64,000 bases of DNA from Ascaphus truei (GCA_036426205.1 CM071569.1:186001-250000), one strand, 5' to 3'. Shown: positions 27,101 to 33,238, counted from the stretch's first letter. Notes: generated by a model not told the origin, from the sequence alone. Numbers and translations: made by a program.

Positions 27101-27195
27101 ATTTGAAGCATGTATCCATTGATTCCAATAGGATGAGAAATGAACATCTGCTACATGATGAGACTGAGTATGCTGTTGTGTGCATGAATAATTAG
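1162..27195 (+). CDS. btla: BTLA (CD272) orthologue, six coding exons joined
   Basis: This gene encodes an inhibitory Ig-superfamily receptor of the lymphocyte surface; in mammals BTLA binds TNFRSF14 (HVEM) and recruits SHP-1/SHP-2 through tail tyrosines. The exons 1162-1252, 14683-15012, 22814-22873, 24561-24704, 25870-25910 and 26911-27195 splice in phases 1,1,1,1,0 into 951 nt, or 316 residues plus stop (human BTLA has 289). Order: signal peptide 1-30, V-type Ig domain about 32-140, stalk 141-177, transmembrane helix about 179-204, tail 205-316. BTLA-specific marks are the VHG-NESC junction after the signal (human IHG-KESC), Cys35 and Cys64 besides the canonical Cys59/Cys121, Trp73, the DTGFYRCSA F-strand, and a tail with IVYCDL followed near the C-terminus by TEYAVV. 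All introns are GT-AG. The family call rests on recalled similarity and architecture, not on a database search. A CD200R-like or other paired receptor is the less likely alternative. Confidence 0.86.
1660..2690 (-). pseudogene. CR1/Rex1-like LINE, reverse transcriptase 3' part plus 3' UTR
   Basis: On the minus strand, about 2690 to 1860 encodes the distal half of a non-LTR reverse transcriptase. The palm motif MYADDTMLYA lies near 2635-2605, an N-rich thumb region follows, then FTYLGIWFD and IIDYGDIVYGTAP, and finally APQNWNNLPETL. A stop (TTT TAA near 2520) and frameshifts near 2070 break it, so it is dead. About 1860-1663 is the 3' UTR, ending in an AAAT-rich tail. A second copy of that 3' end sits at 14337-14550. 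The CR1/Rex1 group assignment is from recalled motif style. Confidence 0.8.
2691..3726. other. Intron 1 sequence, nothing recognised
   Basis: AT-rich intron sequence. A G-run (3258-3268) is the only low-complexity feature. The short open frames have no recognisable family and no coding character. Confidence 0.5.
3727..3915. mobile_element. Palindromic MITE-like element
   Basis: The left arm from CTTCTCTTGAACCTTGGC (3727) pairs with the right arm ending GGTTCAAGCGAGAAG (3915). The pairing continues inward through the GGATACACACAGGGC and ACCCTGTTGTGTATTA blocks, so nearly the whole 189 bp folds back. No clear target duplication is seen. Confidence 0.6.
3916..4309. other. Intron 1 sequence, nothing recognised
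   Basis: AT-rich sequence without repeats, ORFs or motifs that could be supported. Confidence 0.4.
4310..4424. repeat. (TA)n microsatellite, interrupted
   Basis: Two TA runs are separated by a short TATATCCATGATATATTA segment. The tract directly abuts the palindromic element at 4476-4620. Confidence 0.9.
4476..4620. mobile_element. Palindromic MITE with about 63-bp arms
   Basis: The arm 4476-4538 (starting GTTACCACCCAGCAGGGCAG) is the near-perfect complement of 4556-4620 (ending CTGCAGGATGGTAAC), leaving a loop under 20 bp. It lies between TA-rich tracts, a typical landing site. The superfamily is not determined. Confidence 0.8.
4621..5264. other. Intron 1 sequence, nothing recognised
   Basis: After a short TA/TG-rich stretch (4630-4655) the sequence is ordinary AT-rich intron with no supported feature. 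Confidence 0.4.
5265..5440. repeat. Dispersed repeat copy, same family as 31560-31900
   Basis: It shares the order CAAAACTGGG, CACCCATCTGTCCCA, TTGCACCTTGGG, GAGTCAGTA, then GGAGTTGGGGGG and ATGGTGCACAGATTA with 31590-31780. The right part is present once here and about twice there. Confidence 0.6.
5510..5560. mobile_element. Remnant of a hAT-like palindromic MITE terminus
   Basis: CTTGAGGACGAGTTGAGCAC followed by CCCTG resembles the terminal arm of the hAT-like MITE at 24068-24241. Only one end is present. Confidence 0.4.
5561..6685. other. Intron 1 sequence with one weak inverted repeat
   Basis: No gene seen. TAATGTCCGTT at about 6165 and AACGGACGTTA at about 6260 form an 11-bp inverted repeat whose arms resemble the hairpin at 514-583, so both may be ends of one MITE family. 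Confidence 0.35.
6870..7085. repeat. Degenerate CCCTAA-like tract inside a GC-rich repeat
   Basis: The motifs CCCCTAA, ACCCTAA and CCCCTTACC recur irregularly about 15 times, in a block flanked by CpG-rich sequence with GGCGGCCGAG and GGCCACGGCC. The irregular spacing argues for a transposon-borne low-complexity tract, not a true interstitial telomere. Confidence 0.6.
7290..7480. repeat. Dispersed repeat copy A
   Basis: A block of over 70 bp, including CTTCCTCTGGATCAATATAC and GGATATAGGATAAAGTATCT, is almost identical to 10848-10925. The less similar following part includes TGAACTTGATGG and a run of ATGTAACTATG. The matching copy at 10835-11000 shows that this is an interspersed family. Confidence 0.75.
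7481..7944. other. Intron 1 sequence, nothing recognised
   Basis: No supported feature; ordinary A-rich intron sequence. Confidence 0.4.
7945..8815. repeat. Purine-rich minisatellite, about 33-bp units
   Basis: The units are combinations of AAGGAGAGAGACAGGGAG, AGGTAGGGG and CTGGGT, with deletions and insertions giving about 27-75 bp steps over 870 bp. One strand is almost pure purine. The long open frame on the other strand (Ser/Leu/Pro-rich, 7892-8524) is only a translation of the repeat. Confidence 0.9.
8816..9041. other. Short unique stretch before the L1 insertion
   Basis: No feature beyond the target-site duplication starting at 9042. Confidence 0.4.
9055..10362 (-). pseudogene. 5'-truncated L1 retrotransposon, ORF2 C-terminus
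   Basis: It is flanked by 13-bp target duplications GCCGGGAGATTTT at 9042-9054 and 10363-10375. The minus strand encodes the L1 ORF2 C-terminal region: the LISKVYNIL and EEWDSIFEG blocks lie in an open stretch 10333-9923, followed after a frameshift by a WW-C-P zinc-knuckle-like block and DPWKVLLCRPIENMEKNEDK. In-frame stops and the frameshift make it non-functional. The A-rich 3' end appears as T-runs beside 9055. The boundary TTTT/A fits L1 endonuclease nicking. Confidence 0.88.
10376..10834. other. Intron 1 sequence, nothing certain
   Basis: No supported gene. The TTACTGAAGTTTCCTAACTG block resembles common frog repeat debris, but no second copy in the window proves it. Confidence 0.35.
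10835..11000. repeat. Dispersed repeat copy B
   Basis: This is the second copy of the family at 7290-7480, in the same orientation. Its ATGTAACTA tail runs directly into the 20-bp satellite that follows. Confidence 0.75.
11001..11120. repeat. 20-bp tandem repeat, six identical copies
   Basis: ACTGAATGTAACTTGTAACT is repeated exactly six times without a mismatch. It grew from the ATGTAACT tail of the dispersed repeat before it. Confidence 0.97.
11330..11660. mobile_element. CpG-rich hAT-like element copy
   Basis: It shares the TCATTTGATGCCGC block and a CATTGCCATGG core with the hAT element at 19292-19666, and runs of C/G near both ends. No clean target duplication was found, so the limits are approximate. 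Confidence 0.5.
11708..11970. mobile_element. hAT-like MITE
   Basis: The termini TAGAGATGTGC and GCCCATCTCTA are inverted repeats. They are flanked by imperfect 8-bp duplications, GTCGTTAC (11700-11707) and GTCACTAC (11971-11978). The interior has many ATCCG/CGGAT motifs in both orientations, as does the family at 57879-58275. Confidence 0.7.
12081..12330. mobile_element. TA-flanked MITE with amplified terminal repeat
   Basis: The left terminus GGGGGCTATTCACTAAGCAG (12081) pairs with 12151-12178. The right end at 12330 (GTGAATAGGCCCC) is also complementary to the left end, and TA lies just outside both ends (12079-12080 and 12331-12332), as in Tc1/mariner elements. Between 12154 and 12320 the right arm is repeated in about 37-bp units carrying TATCACTGCTTTGTGAATAG and CCCAGAAAACCCACG. 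The first unit boundary has a 4-bp insertion (TACT) and one unit has lost a base. Confidence 0.75.
12440..12710. mobile_element. CpG-rich hAT-like element copy, degraded
   Basis: It carries GACGCATTGCCATGACGCCG and the other CpG-rich core blocks of the elements at 11330-11660 and 19292-19666. Its ends are not clear. Confidence 0.45.
12711..14164. other. Intron 1 sequence, little recognised
   Basis: No gene seen. A direct repeat AAAGGCGGGGTTG at 13717 and 13843 probably marks a transposon remnant (about 13680-13880). Small AT-rich tracts lie at 13906-13960. Confidence 0.4.
14165..14336 (-). mobile_element. L2-like LINE 3' end
   Basis: The reverse complement runs GATTGTAAGCTCTCCGG, ACTTTCATGTC, CTTATTCCCAT, TATTACTGCTGGGAAGCGCT and ATGTACATGG, and matches 21195-21395 block by block. 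It is only the non-coding 3' end. Confidence 0.7.
14337..14550 (+). mobile_element. CR1/Rex1-like LINE 3' end
   Basis: CTGTAACTGTTACATACGCC through ATTACTTCCTGGTAACACAT matches the reverse complement of 1663-1870, the 3' UTR of the LINE there, and ends in an AAATAAAC-type tail. It lies 133 bp before BTLA exon 2. Confidence 0.8.
14683..15012 (+). CDS. btla: BTLA exon 2: V-type immunoglobulin domain
   Basis: A pyrimidine tract and AG at 14681-14682 precede the exon and GTAAGT follows at 15013. The 330 nt encode residues 31-140, entering and leaving in phase 1 as is usual for a single-exon Ig domain. The B-strand Cys59 (LRCP), the core Trp73 (VTW) and the F-strand Cys121 (DTGFYRC) form the Ig core. 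Cys35 and Cys64 match the extra BTLA disulfide. The third human pair (WC...C) is absent: positions 74 and about 80-81 are Gly and Gln-Tyr. Possible N-glycosylation sites are Asn32, 48, 70, 114 and 136. This is the ligand-binding ectodomain. Confidence 0.92.
15013..15438. other. Intron 2 start, nothing recognised
   Basis: Begins with the exon 2 donor GTAAGT. No other feature could be supported. Confidence 0.4.
15439..15598. mobile_element. Palindromic MITE-like element
   Basis: The arm 15439-15505 (starting GGTAAAAACAACAAAGGAGG) is complementary to 15532-15598 (ending TTTGATTGTTTTACC) with a few mismatches, and the inner block TTTTTATTGGAACGACAAA pairs with TTTGTTGGTTCAATAAAAG. No clear target duplication. 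Confidence 0.75.
15599..17370. other. Intron 2 sequence, nothing recognised
   Basis: No coding sequence, tandem repeat or clear transposon end was found in this stretch. Confidence 0.4.
17371..17900. repeat. Transposon-like debris with an 18-bp hairpin
   Basis: CTCTACGCGTTTCACTGG (17840-17857) pairs perfectly with 17877-17894. The GCGTTTC motif also occurs at 17409-17415 (GGGCGTTTCGG). The exact element is not identified. Confidence 0.5.
18124..18205. repeat. (TA)n microsatellite
   Basis: A pure TA run of about 50 bp followed by an interrupted part. Confidence 0.95.
18206..19045. other. Intron 2 sequence, nothing recognised
   Basis: Short open frames on both strands at 18484-18818 overlap each other and have no recognised domain, so they are not called. 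Confidence 0.4.
19046..21160 (-). pseudogene. RTE-like LINE, degraded, split by a hAT insertion
   Basis: On the minus strand 20487-20300 encodes a reverse transcriptase block: GFRSEYNTMNYIQVVQEQI, then LEFIDDEKAFYSV with the first catalytic Asp, then ALREQSADEAYIDTV. A more N-terminal stretch lies at 21092-20820. Near 19260-19200 the KWQMAGIPQEEITIV block and WIRRDFKSK fit the distal RTE-type region. The RT YADD box is not intact. The element 19292-19666 interrupts it. The clade call is from recalled motif style. Confidence 0.7.
19292..19666. mobile_element. hAT non-autonomous element nested in the LINE
   Basis: The termini CAGCGGCCGATTT and AAATCCGCCACTG are inverted repeats, and perfect 8-bp duplications GTCACAGA flank it at 19284-19291 and 19667-19674. 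The 375-bp interior is CpG-rich with an inner inverted repeat (TTTGATGCTGCGATTCG type) and no transposase. Confidence 0.9.
21190..21395 (+). mobile_element. L2-like LINE 3' end
   Basis: It runs from TTAGACTGTAAGCTCCTTGG to GGCGTTATATAAATAAAG, then an ACAAT microsatellite tail (21378-21393). It matches 14165-14336 on the other strand. Confidence 0.7.
21396..22402. other. Intron 2 sequence, nothing recognised
   Basis: No supported feature. Confidence 0.4.
22403..22731. mobile_element. hAT-like MITE 83 bp before BTLA exon 3
   Basis: The left end TAGTGATGGGTGATTGTGTC and right end AAACATTTTGCCCATCACT are inverted repeats, with inner pairing of AAAGTTC and GAACTTTG blocks. The flanks CCCGATAT and CTCGGATAT are compatible with an 8-bp duplication changed by one indel. 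Confidence 0.65.
22814..22873 (+). CDS. btla: BTLA exon 3: extracellular stalk
   Basis: The 60-nt exon follows a T-rich tract ending in AAG and is closed by A|GTAAGT at 22874. It keeps phase 1 at both ends, so it can be skipped without a frameshift. Residues 141-160 are acidic and Thr/Pro-rich (DMDENTTITTPSPS) with one N-glycosylation site at Asn152, which fits a membrane-proximal stalk. It is small, but both splice sites are strong and the phase matches its neighbours. Confidence 0.8.
22874..24059. other. Intron 3 with one 31-bp inverted repeat
   Basis: AGTCCACAACAGTCAATG plus the next 13 bases (23503-23533) pair with 23611-23641. The arms are nearly perfect with a 77-bp loop, a probable MITE end pair. 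A G-run lies at 23125-23140. Nothing else is recognised. Confidence 0.5.
24068..24241. mobile_element. hAT palindromic MITE in intron 3
   Basis: The ends CAGGGCTG and CAGCCCTG are flanked by perfect 8-bp duplications CTATAGAA (24060-24067 and 24242-24249). The whole 174 bp folds back: ACCAACAGGTGAGG, ATCCCTGCTTCAGCACAGGT and the CAGTCTTTGACTGAG core each have a mate. It is a textbook hAT-type non-autonomous unit. Confidence 0.9.
24561..24704 (+). CDS. btla: BTLA exon 4: transmembrane segment
   Basis: The acceptor TGTATTTCAG ends at 24560 and the donor AAAG|GTAAAT starts at 24705. The 144 nt are phase 1 to phase 1. Residues 161-208 hold a short basic juxtamembrane part (TRHRYKN), a hydrophobic helix from about Trp179 to Leu204, and the stop-transfer RRIK at 205-208. 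This sets the type I topology with the Ig domain outside and the tyrosine motifs inside. Confidence 0.9.
24705..25869. other. Intron 4, nothing certain
   Basis: The segment about 24870-25030 resembles repeat debris, but no mate in the window establishes it. No exon-like sequence is seen. Confidence 0.4.
25870..25910 (+). CDS. btla: BTLA exon 5: short cytoplasmic juxtamembrane exon
   Basis: The acceptor TATCTCCAG ends at 25869 and the donor GAG|GTAAAG starts at 25911. The 41 nt enter in phase 1 and leave in phase 0. They encode residues 209-222, beginning AKRRMPPD, a basic inner juxtamembrane stretch followed by an acidic end. It has no tyrosine. The phase shift from 1 to 0 is exactly what exon 6 needs. 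Confidence 0.8.
25911..26910. other. Intron 5, nothing recognised
   Basis: Begins with GTAAAG and ends with the exon 6 acceptor. Open frames on the minus strand (26407-25949) have no recognised domain. Confidence 0.5.
26911..27195 (+). CDS. btla: BTLA exon 6: signalling tail and stop
   Basis: The acceptor TCTTTTGCAG ends at 26910. The exon is phase 0 and stops with TAG at 27193-27195. Residues 223-316 carry four tyrosines: Tyr244 (LSYCSP), Tyr262 (TEYAII, ITSM-like), Tyr284 (IVYCDL, consensus ITIM) and Tyr309 (TEYAVV, ITSM, eight residues from the C-terminus). In human BTLA the ITIM and the C-terminal ITSM-like TEYASI have the same order and spacing and bind SHP phosphatases. The human Grb2-type YxN site is not seen. 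Immediately downstream is presumed 3' UTR, but no AATAAA is visible close to the stop. Confidence 0.92.
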   Translation: MRFVATPQGSTPRPAHTDALSYCSPDTEKASEPIESPTEYAIICNHAPATSSSPEEQDAIVYCDLKHVSIDSNRMRNEHLLHDETEYAVVCMNN

Positions 27196-28371
27196 TTCAT
27201 TGGACAGCACAAGCTTCATTGTGAAGTACACAAGGATGTGTTGCCTGTAACTAGCAATGCTGTTTCCAGTCAATACATTTGACTGACTCGCAGCTTGGAA
27301 ATTTGCGGGTGGGAAACTAAAAATGATAGCAATCCTGCTGCCTCTGTGATGTGCTACAATGTTCTCATACATTGGAAATGTAGGGAGCACACAGTGGCAA
27401 ACGTCTGCAGTGTTCAAGGAGCTTTCAAACTCCTGTAACATTCATGGTTTTAAATGAGCAAGCTTCGATGACTTTACAATTGCCGTAATATAATGCACGT
27501 TGAATGTAAAACACTGTTCATTTGAAAACAGCAAGACTGTCTTTGAACAGTCCAGGTGCGTGCAGATCAAAGGAGTAATTATGCATATATTTATAAAGCG
27601 GCAGCCTATCTTCTTTTCTTAAATCGCCTTCATTGCACGGACGCACTAACCTCATCTCATTGAATTGACAAACTTGTATAAATGATGTTTCTCCATACAC
27701 AGTAGTTTATTTTCCCAGCCCCTCACCAATTACGGCGTAAGGTGAAGTTATGGTTTTGTGATTGTAACTGTAAGCAGCAGAATAGAATTGTGGAAGTCAA
27801 AGTGATCTCATAAGAAGTCTCACAGTAAGTGATCTCATAGTCCATCGTTTTTTGTAGATTACAGTATGACACATTGATAACATTAAATCAATGGAAAATA
27901 TAGAACTGATTCATGAGGTTTCAAATGTCAAGATACATAATATATTAACATAAAGGATTTGTAAGGTAAGTGATCACACATTTGCTGCTAAACAGGCAAA
28001 GCAATGCTATAGGATCTCAGTGTGCTCTTGTTACTCGTACTCATAATTACCCATTGCACAATATCCTGGCCACTTGTATCTCGTGTATCATTTTGGTACC
28101 TGTGTGTCTGAGTGTTAGGTGTGCCAAGCAGAGCATAACTGTTTTTTTTATAGATCTGCTGATTTAAGGGAATTCTGTGAAATGCAAATTAATATGTAGA
28201 TCAGTGTTGTGATAGAGCAGGATTTCTATTAAGAGTGCTGTAGTGTGGAATCTATATGGGGCCTATGTGCACACAATCCCTGTGTTAAACAGGTTACACT
28301 TATAGTCTGCCTTATACACCCACTTCCTAAGTAGCAATCACACCAAAATATGTATATACTGTGAATATATA
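27196..28371. other. Presumed BTLA 3' UTR and downstream flank
   Basis: No further exon is seen. No AATAAA lies close to the stop, so the 3' end of the transcript cannot be placed. The first AATAAA downstream that I noticed is near 29453, between two LTRs. Confidence 0.4.
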
Positions 28372-29317
28372 TGTAACCCTTGTTCCCCCTCCCCCCCCAG
28401 AAACATATGCTATATCTAGGGTGTGCGAGGGCTGGTTACATGCGCTTGAGTGGTGCATACCTGCGTGGAACAGGAGGACCTGAGCTTCCCGCGATGTTGT
28501 TGGGGAGACAGGACCAGACTTCTGGGGTAGTTGCCTCATTCTCTTAGTGGTGGTGCAGCGCCTCCATCTTCTATACCTTCCCAGGAGTATGGATTAGGAC
28601 CCGTACAGAAGAAGTGACCCCTGGTCCCAGGGTGGGTGCTCCAGAATCACACAACAATCTTTTGTAAAACAGCAATGTCTCTCTTTATTGTAGATAGATG
28701 ATACACAGCAGCCTTGTAGCATACAGCCGCAACAACAACAGCAGTAGCAGTAGCAGCACACACAGATCCAAAAGTATACAGTCTTTCTCCTCTCCTCTCC
28801 CTTCCTCCAAGAGGTACTCCACAGGATGGTCTGTGAGGGGCCTCAAAACCCCATGCCCACCTCAGAGGGTCCCCTCTGGGCGGGGGTAGATCCTCCCCAT
28901 CACCCCCTCATCAGTGTGAGGGGCATTGGTTCCACCGGAGCTCTGCTCACTCGCTGACTATCATAGGCCAGAGTCCTTGGTATATCTCTCCTGCTCCCAG
29001 GAGAGAGAGCTCGGTTCACTCCGCTCTCTTCCAACTCCCAGGACAGACTCGGATGGACTCCCAAGGAGAACTCCAAGTAGACTAACGGTCACTTACAGGA
29101 ATGGGCTGCTAAATAGTCTCAGCCCCACCCCTCATGATGTCATCAGGACCTCCCCTCTGTCTCATGCCTGCAGCAGAGTCAGGGACCTGCATCTATCACT
29201 CAGGGCAGGGCTTGTAAGGGGGGAAAACCCATGATTACTACTGGTGCCTGCCCTTAACAGGACATACCTCAGTAGGAGAAAGATATGTATAGCCTGTGCT
29301 GTTTACAGGGGGCTACA
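28372..29317 (-). mobile_element. Solo LTR 1
   Basis: Read on the minus strand it begins TGTAGCCCCCTGTAAACAG and ends GGGTTACA (TG...CA), 946 bp, flanked by TATA on both sides (a weak duplication because the flanks are TA-rich). It aligns along its length with 29470-30323. A polyadenylation-like CAATAAAGA lies on the minus strand near 28690. There is no internal coding region, so recombination between LTRs is likely. The retroelement superfamily is not determined. Confidence 0.8.
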
Positions 29318-29469
29318 TATATATACACACACAGATGCAGCTATAGTTATTGCTCCCGCTGACGCGTTATGGTGCGATAATCATACATTAAAACAGCAAA
29401 AGTTCCTAGCACTCACACAACATGAAAAGAAGTTCTACTGTACATTTTACCGATAATAAATATCACTAG

Positions 29470-30323
29470 TGTAACCCATATCCCCCCCCCCCAGACACAG
29501 ATGTCATATCTAGGGTGTAGTGAGGGCTGGCTACATGTGCTTTGGTGGTGCGTACCTGCCGGTAACAGGAGGGCCTGAGCTTCCCGCGGTGATGTTGGAG
29601 ACACAGGACCAGGCTTCTGGGGTAGTTGCCTCCATTCTCCTAGTGATGCAGCGCCTCCATCCGCTATAACTTCCCAGGGATGTGGGGTAGGACCCTTATA
29701 GAAGAATAACCCTGGTCCCAGGGTGAATGCTCCAGAATCACACAGTCTTATGTAAAATCAGCAGTGTCTTTATTCTCTTATCTGGCACACAGCAGCAGTA
29801 GTACATGACAGGTCATATGCCAAGGCACTCCAAAGGTACACCAGATCTCCTCCTCCTCTCCTCTCCTCCAGACTGTACTCCTGCAGGATGGTCTGTGGGG
29901 GGCCTCAATACCCCCAATGCCAACCACAGAGCGTATCCTCTGGGTGGGGGTAGATTCTCCCCCTCACCCCCTCAGTAGGGTGAGGGGCATTGGTCCACTC
30001 TAACTCTGCTCACTCTCCAAACTCATAGGACCGTAGCCTCTCTCTTCTGGTCCCAGGGCAGAACCTCTCTCCTCCAACTCCCACATAACAAAGCCCACGT
30101 CCTCACAGGAACTGGCTACTAAATAGAGTCAGCCCCACCCATCATTATGTCAGCAGGACCTCCCCTCTGTCTCATGCCTGCAGCAGAGTCAGGGGCCTGC
30201 ATCTATCACTCAGGGCAGGGCGTGTAGGGGGAAAACCCATGATTACTACTGGCGCCTGCCCTTAACAGGACTTACCACAGTAGGAGAAAGAATTATAGCC
30301 CGTTCTGTTTACAGGGGGCTACA
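29470..30323 (-). mobile_element. Solo LTR 2
   Basis: Same family and orientation as 28372-29317, with TG...CA ends, 854 bp, flanked by perfect 4-bp duplications CTAG (29466-29469 and 30324-30327). A 4-bp duplication fits gypsy-type or gamma-type retroelements. It carries its own duplication, so it is a separate insertion and not the partner LTR of the first copy. Confidence 0.85.
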
Positions 30324-31560
30324 CTAGCAATTGAAAATATATAAAAAATGCATAAAGTGCAAAGAAATACACAGCATGAAATAACAGATCCAAACCAAAC
30401 ACATGAGTGAAAGGGAGAGGCTAGAAAAATGATGGTGCGATGTTCAGTGATATTCTCCGTTATCACAGCCATTGAATCCAATGGAACCTCTGTGATATTC
30501 TGTGTTATAACACAGGACAGTATGTTATATTATCAGCGGGAGCCATGCACTCTGCTACATCTGTATATACAATATGCTTAGAATATTTTCAGTATGCCCT
30601 GGTAGTGACCCCCTTCCAGTGTTAAGCCTCCACAGGTTTACTTATTTCCTCTCTCTCCCTCTTAATATAAACCTGAGATTCATGTTAATGATCACTTTTA
30701 CCTGAGACCCGAGCTGCAAGCACAGACTAAACAGGGCATTTATCTGAGTCTCCTGGCTACAAAACAGATACAAAAATACTGCACTGAATGTATTAAAGAA
30801 GAAAATCCAATTGGTTTCGCTAGGGATGTTTTTTTTTACATTGATAAATCTGGTGATATTTTGTTTGTCTCTTATTCTCCGTTACCTCTCCCCCTCTTCC
30901 TTGTATACTTCTTTTCTCCCTGTTGACATTGGAAACACTTACTTAAAATGTCAGTCCTTCCACCTTCCTCTTTAGCTCTGTTTCCTGCAGGTGTGCCCTC
31001 ACTTTGGGATACAATTGATGGAAATAGAAGCAATAGATAGTAAGGAAATAACTCTGAGATAATCTACAACCTTGATGGCTGTGTAACATAATACTATGTA
31101 CTGTACTGCACCAGAATATAATATCATTTGTACATACAGTAGGTAAAATATTTGAAAGAACATGTATCTTTTACTGAAAAGTGTATGCAATTGTTATGTA
31201 ACATTTAATGATGTGAATGTATCTTAATAACATGATTTTTGCACCATGGAAATGATTGTAAATTAAATATTAAACCAAAATATTAAAGTGACCTGTGTAT
31301 GTGTGATGAATACCTGTACAAGAGGGGACTTACATGTTAACAATCATTTAAATTGATTACTTTATCAAATTAGATATACAGTACAGTAATTACAATTCTA
31401 CATTAATAGAACTAATTAACACAAGTTACAGTGGCAGACTGGACAACATGATTTGGTGAAGATCAAGTACATAATTCCCATCAAAATCATACTGTATACT
31501 GTATCTAAAATATAGTCAGTGTTAGACTTATAGGACATAATTAGTATGGTGATAACTCAT
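30324..31560. other. Intergenic, nothing recognised
   Basis: AT-rich sequence without supported genes or repeats. Confidence 0.45.
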
Positions 31561-31681
31561 ACCCTAGGGTACATATCATATGTCAAGATACTTTTGGTGC
31601 AAAACTGGGGCATTTTCATTCCCACAGCTACATATCAAAGTATTTTGTCCCATCTGTAGGAGGAGGTATATAGTTCACATA

Positions 31682-31897
31682 ATATAATGAGATGTATAAC
31701 ATTCTACGTGTGCCCCAGCTTGCACCTTGGGGAGAGTCAGTAGGAGGAGTTGGGGGGAGTTACATGGTGCACAGATTATAATGAGATGTATCACATTATG
31801 CGTCTCTGCCCCAGCTTGCACCTTGGGTTGACTCAGGAGGAGATGTTGGGGGGAGATACAGGGTGCACAGATTATAATGAGATGTATCACATACTGC
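31682..31897. repeat. Tandem repeat of about 95 bp, 2.3 copies
   Basis: Units start at about 31682, 31775 and 31871 with ATAATGAGATGTATCACAT, then GCCCCAGCTTGCACCTTGGG, GGAGTTGGGGGGAG and GGTGCACAG. A single-unit relative is at 5265-5440. Confidence 0.85.
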
Positions 31898-32313
31898 ATT
31901 ATTTGGCGCCATTCTTTTCCCTTTTAATTGCTCCCCATTCAAAAAGCAAAAGCATAAAAGCAATCTGACTCCAGGAGAACGTCTTCATCAAGTAACAAAA
32001 GACTAAGGGCCTCATGCAGTAAGGCCCGATAAAATCTTTTCACCAAGTGTGGCGGATAGGTGGGGGATCTGCCTTTTTTGGCGATTTGCCCTCGCAGTAT
32101 TCAGTAAGGGCCGAATCCTTCCGATCCCTGCCGAAGCACTGCGAAAGCAAAGCTGCCGATGAGCCTGTGCCGATACAGGCTGGCTCCCGATAAGCCTTCC
32201 GATAGGCCTTGTCTGACGATAGATGTTTGCAGCAGAGAGAGACAAGCTGCACTTTCAGCGCAAACATCGGCAACAAATAAAGTATTTTAAACAACTTTTA
32301 TTCATAGTGTACA

Positions 32314-32550
32314 TGTGCAGGGGGTCTCCGGAGTTGAACCGCATTGGTTTCAGGTCGGGGGACCCCCTGCTCCCCGAGATACAGGCCCCTTTATGAGGTG
32401 CCGGTATCCCTCTGCATTAAAAGGTCCCGATCACGTGACCGTGGCATGTACACAAAGCAGAGGGATACCGGCACCCCCTAAAGGGGCCTGTATCTCGGGA
32501 AGCAGGGGGTCCCCGGACCTAAAACAAAAACGCTTCAGCTCCGGAGACCC
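32314..32550. repeat. Large imperfect palindrome 1 inside the Harbinger-like element
   Basis: GTGCAGGGGGTCTCCGGAG pairs with CTCCGGAGACCCTCTGCAC. Inside it, GAGATACAGGCCCC and GGTGCCGGTATCCCTCTGC pair with their complements around 32460-32500. Confidence 0.8.
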
Positions 32551-32661
32551 TCTGCACATCTACACTATGAGTAAAACACACACATCAATAAAGACTCGTT
32601 CCTTACATTACAGGGTATCTGCTACGGTAGCGAAGCAGCATGAATATTTATTTAATAATAA

Positions 32662-32930
32662 CTGTACTGTGAGCAGGGGGTCCCCCGAGCTGAACCGCAT
32701 CACTTTGTGGACCAGGGACCCCCTGCTTCCCGAGTTACAGGCCCCGGAATGTGTCAGCGGGTGGCAGTGTCGCCGCCATCTTTATAGCGTCCCATTCGCG
32801 ACGTGCCCGCTATAAATATGGCGGCGACACTGTAACCGATGCCCCAAACCGGGGCCTGTAATTCGGGAAGCAGTGGGTCTCTGAGACACAAATTAATGCG
32901 GTTCAGCTCAGGGGGCCCCCTGATTCCGCA
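32662..32930. repeat. Large imperfect palindrome 2 inside the Harbinger-like element
   Basis: GAGCAGGGGGTCCCCCGAGC, ACAGGCCCCGG and GTGTCGCCGCCATCTTTATA each have complementary mates at 32800-32925. It resembles palindrome 1 in its outer arms. Confidence 0.8.
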
Positions 32931-32959
32931 CAATATTATTAAAAATACATAAATGCTGA

Positions 32960-33003
32960 TTCATTACCATAGCGGATAGCCGCCAAGGCAATGAAGGGGT
33001 TAA
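32960..33003. repeat. Hairpin module 1
   Basis: TTCATTACCATAGCGGATAG pairs with the following GCCAAGGCAATGAAGGGG. It belongs to a five-copy set with consensus arms around CCTTNATNNCCNTAGCGG. Confidence 0.8.
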
Positions 33004-33238
33004 GGCAGAATAGCATGTTTATTGGGGACATTTGCCCCCAATAAACATTGCAATACACAACATACACCCCCTGTGTATGTAAAATACATAAACAACAATA
33101 AATACATTAAATACATATAGTACTCACCACCCATGTCCGGCTGCCACGATGAAGGCCGTCCTCATCTTCATCCTGCCCATGCCCCATCCGCTTCTGCAAA
33201 ACAGACACAATAATTAAAACATCCAATGTAATGTCCCC

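Noticed and set aside
32315..32815. 166-codon frame inside the Harbinger-like element as a transposase or accessory gene
   Set aside because: It runs across two palindromes, has no HTH, DDE or myb-like features, and appears to be chance.
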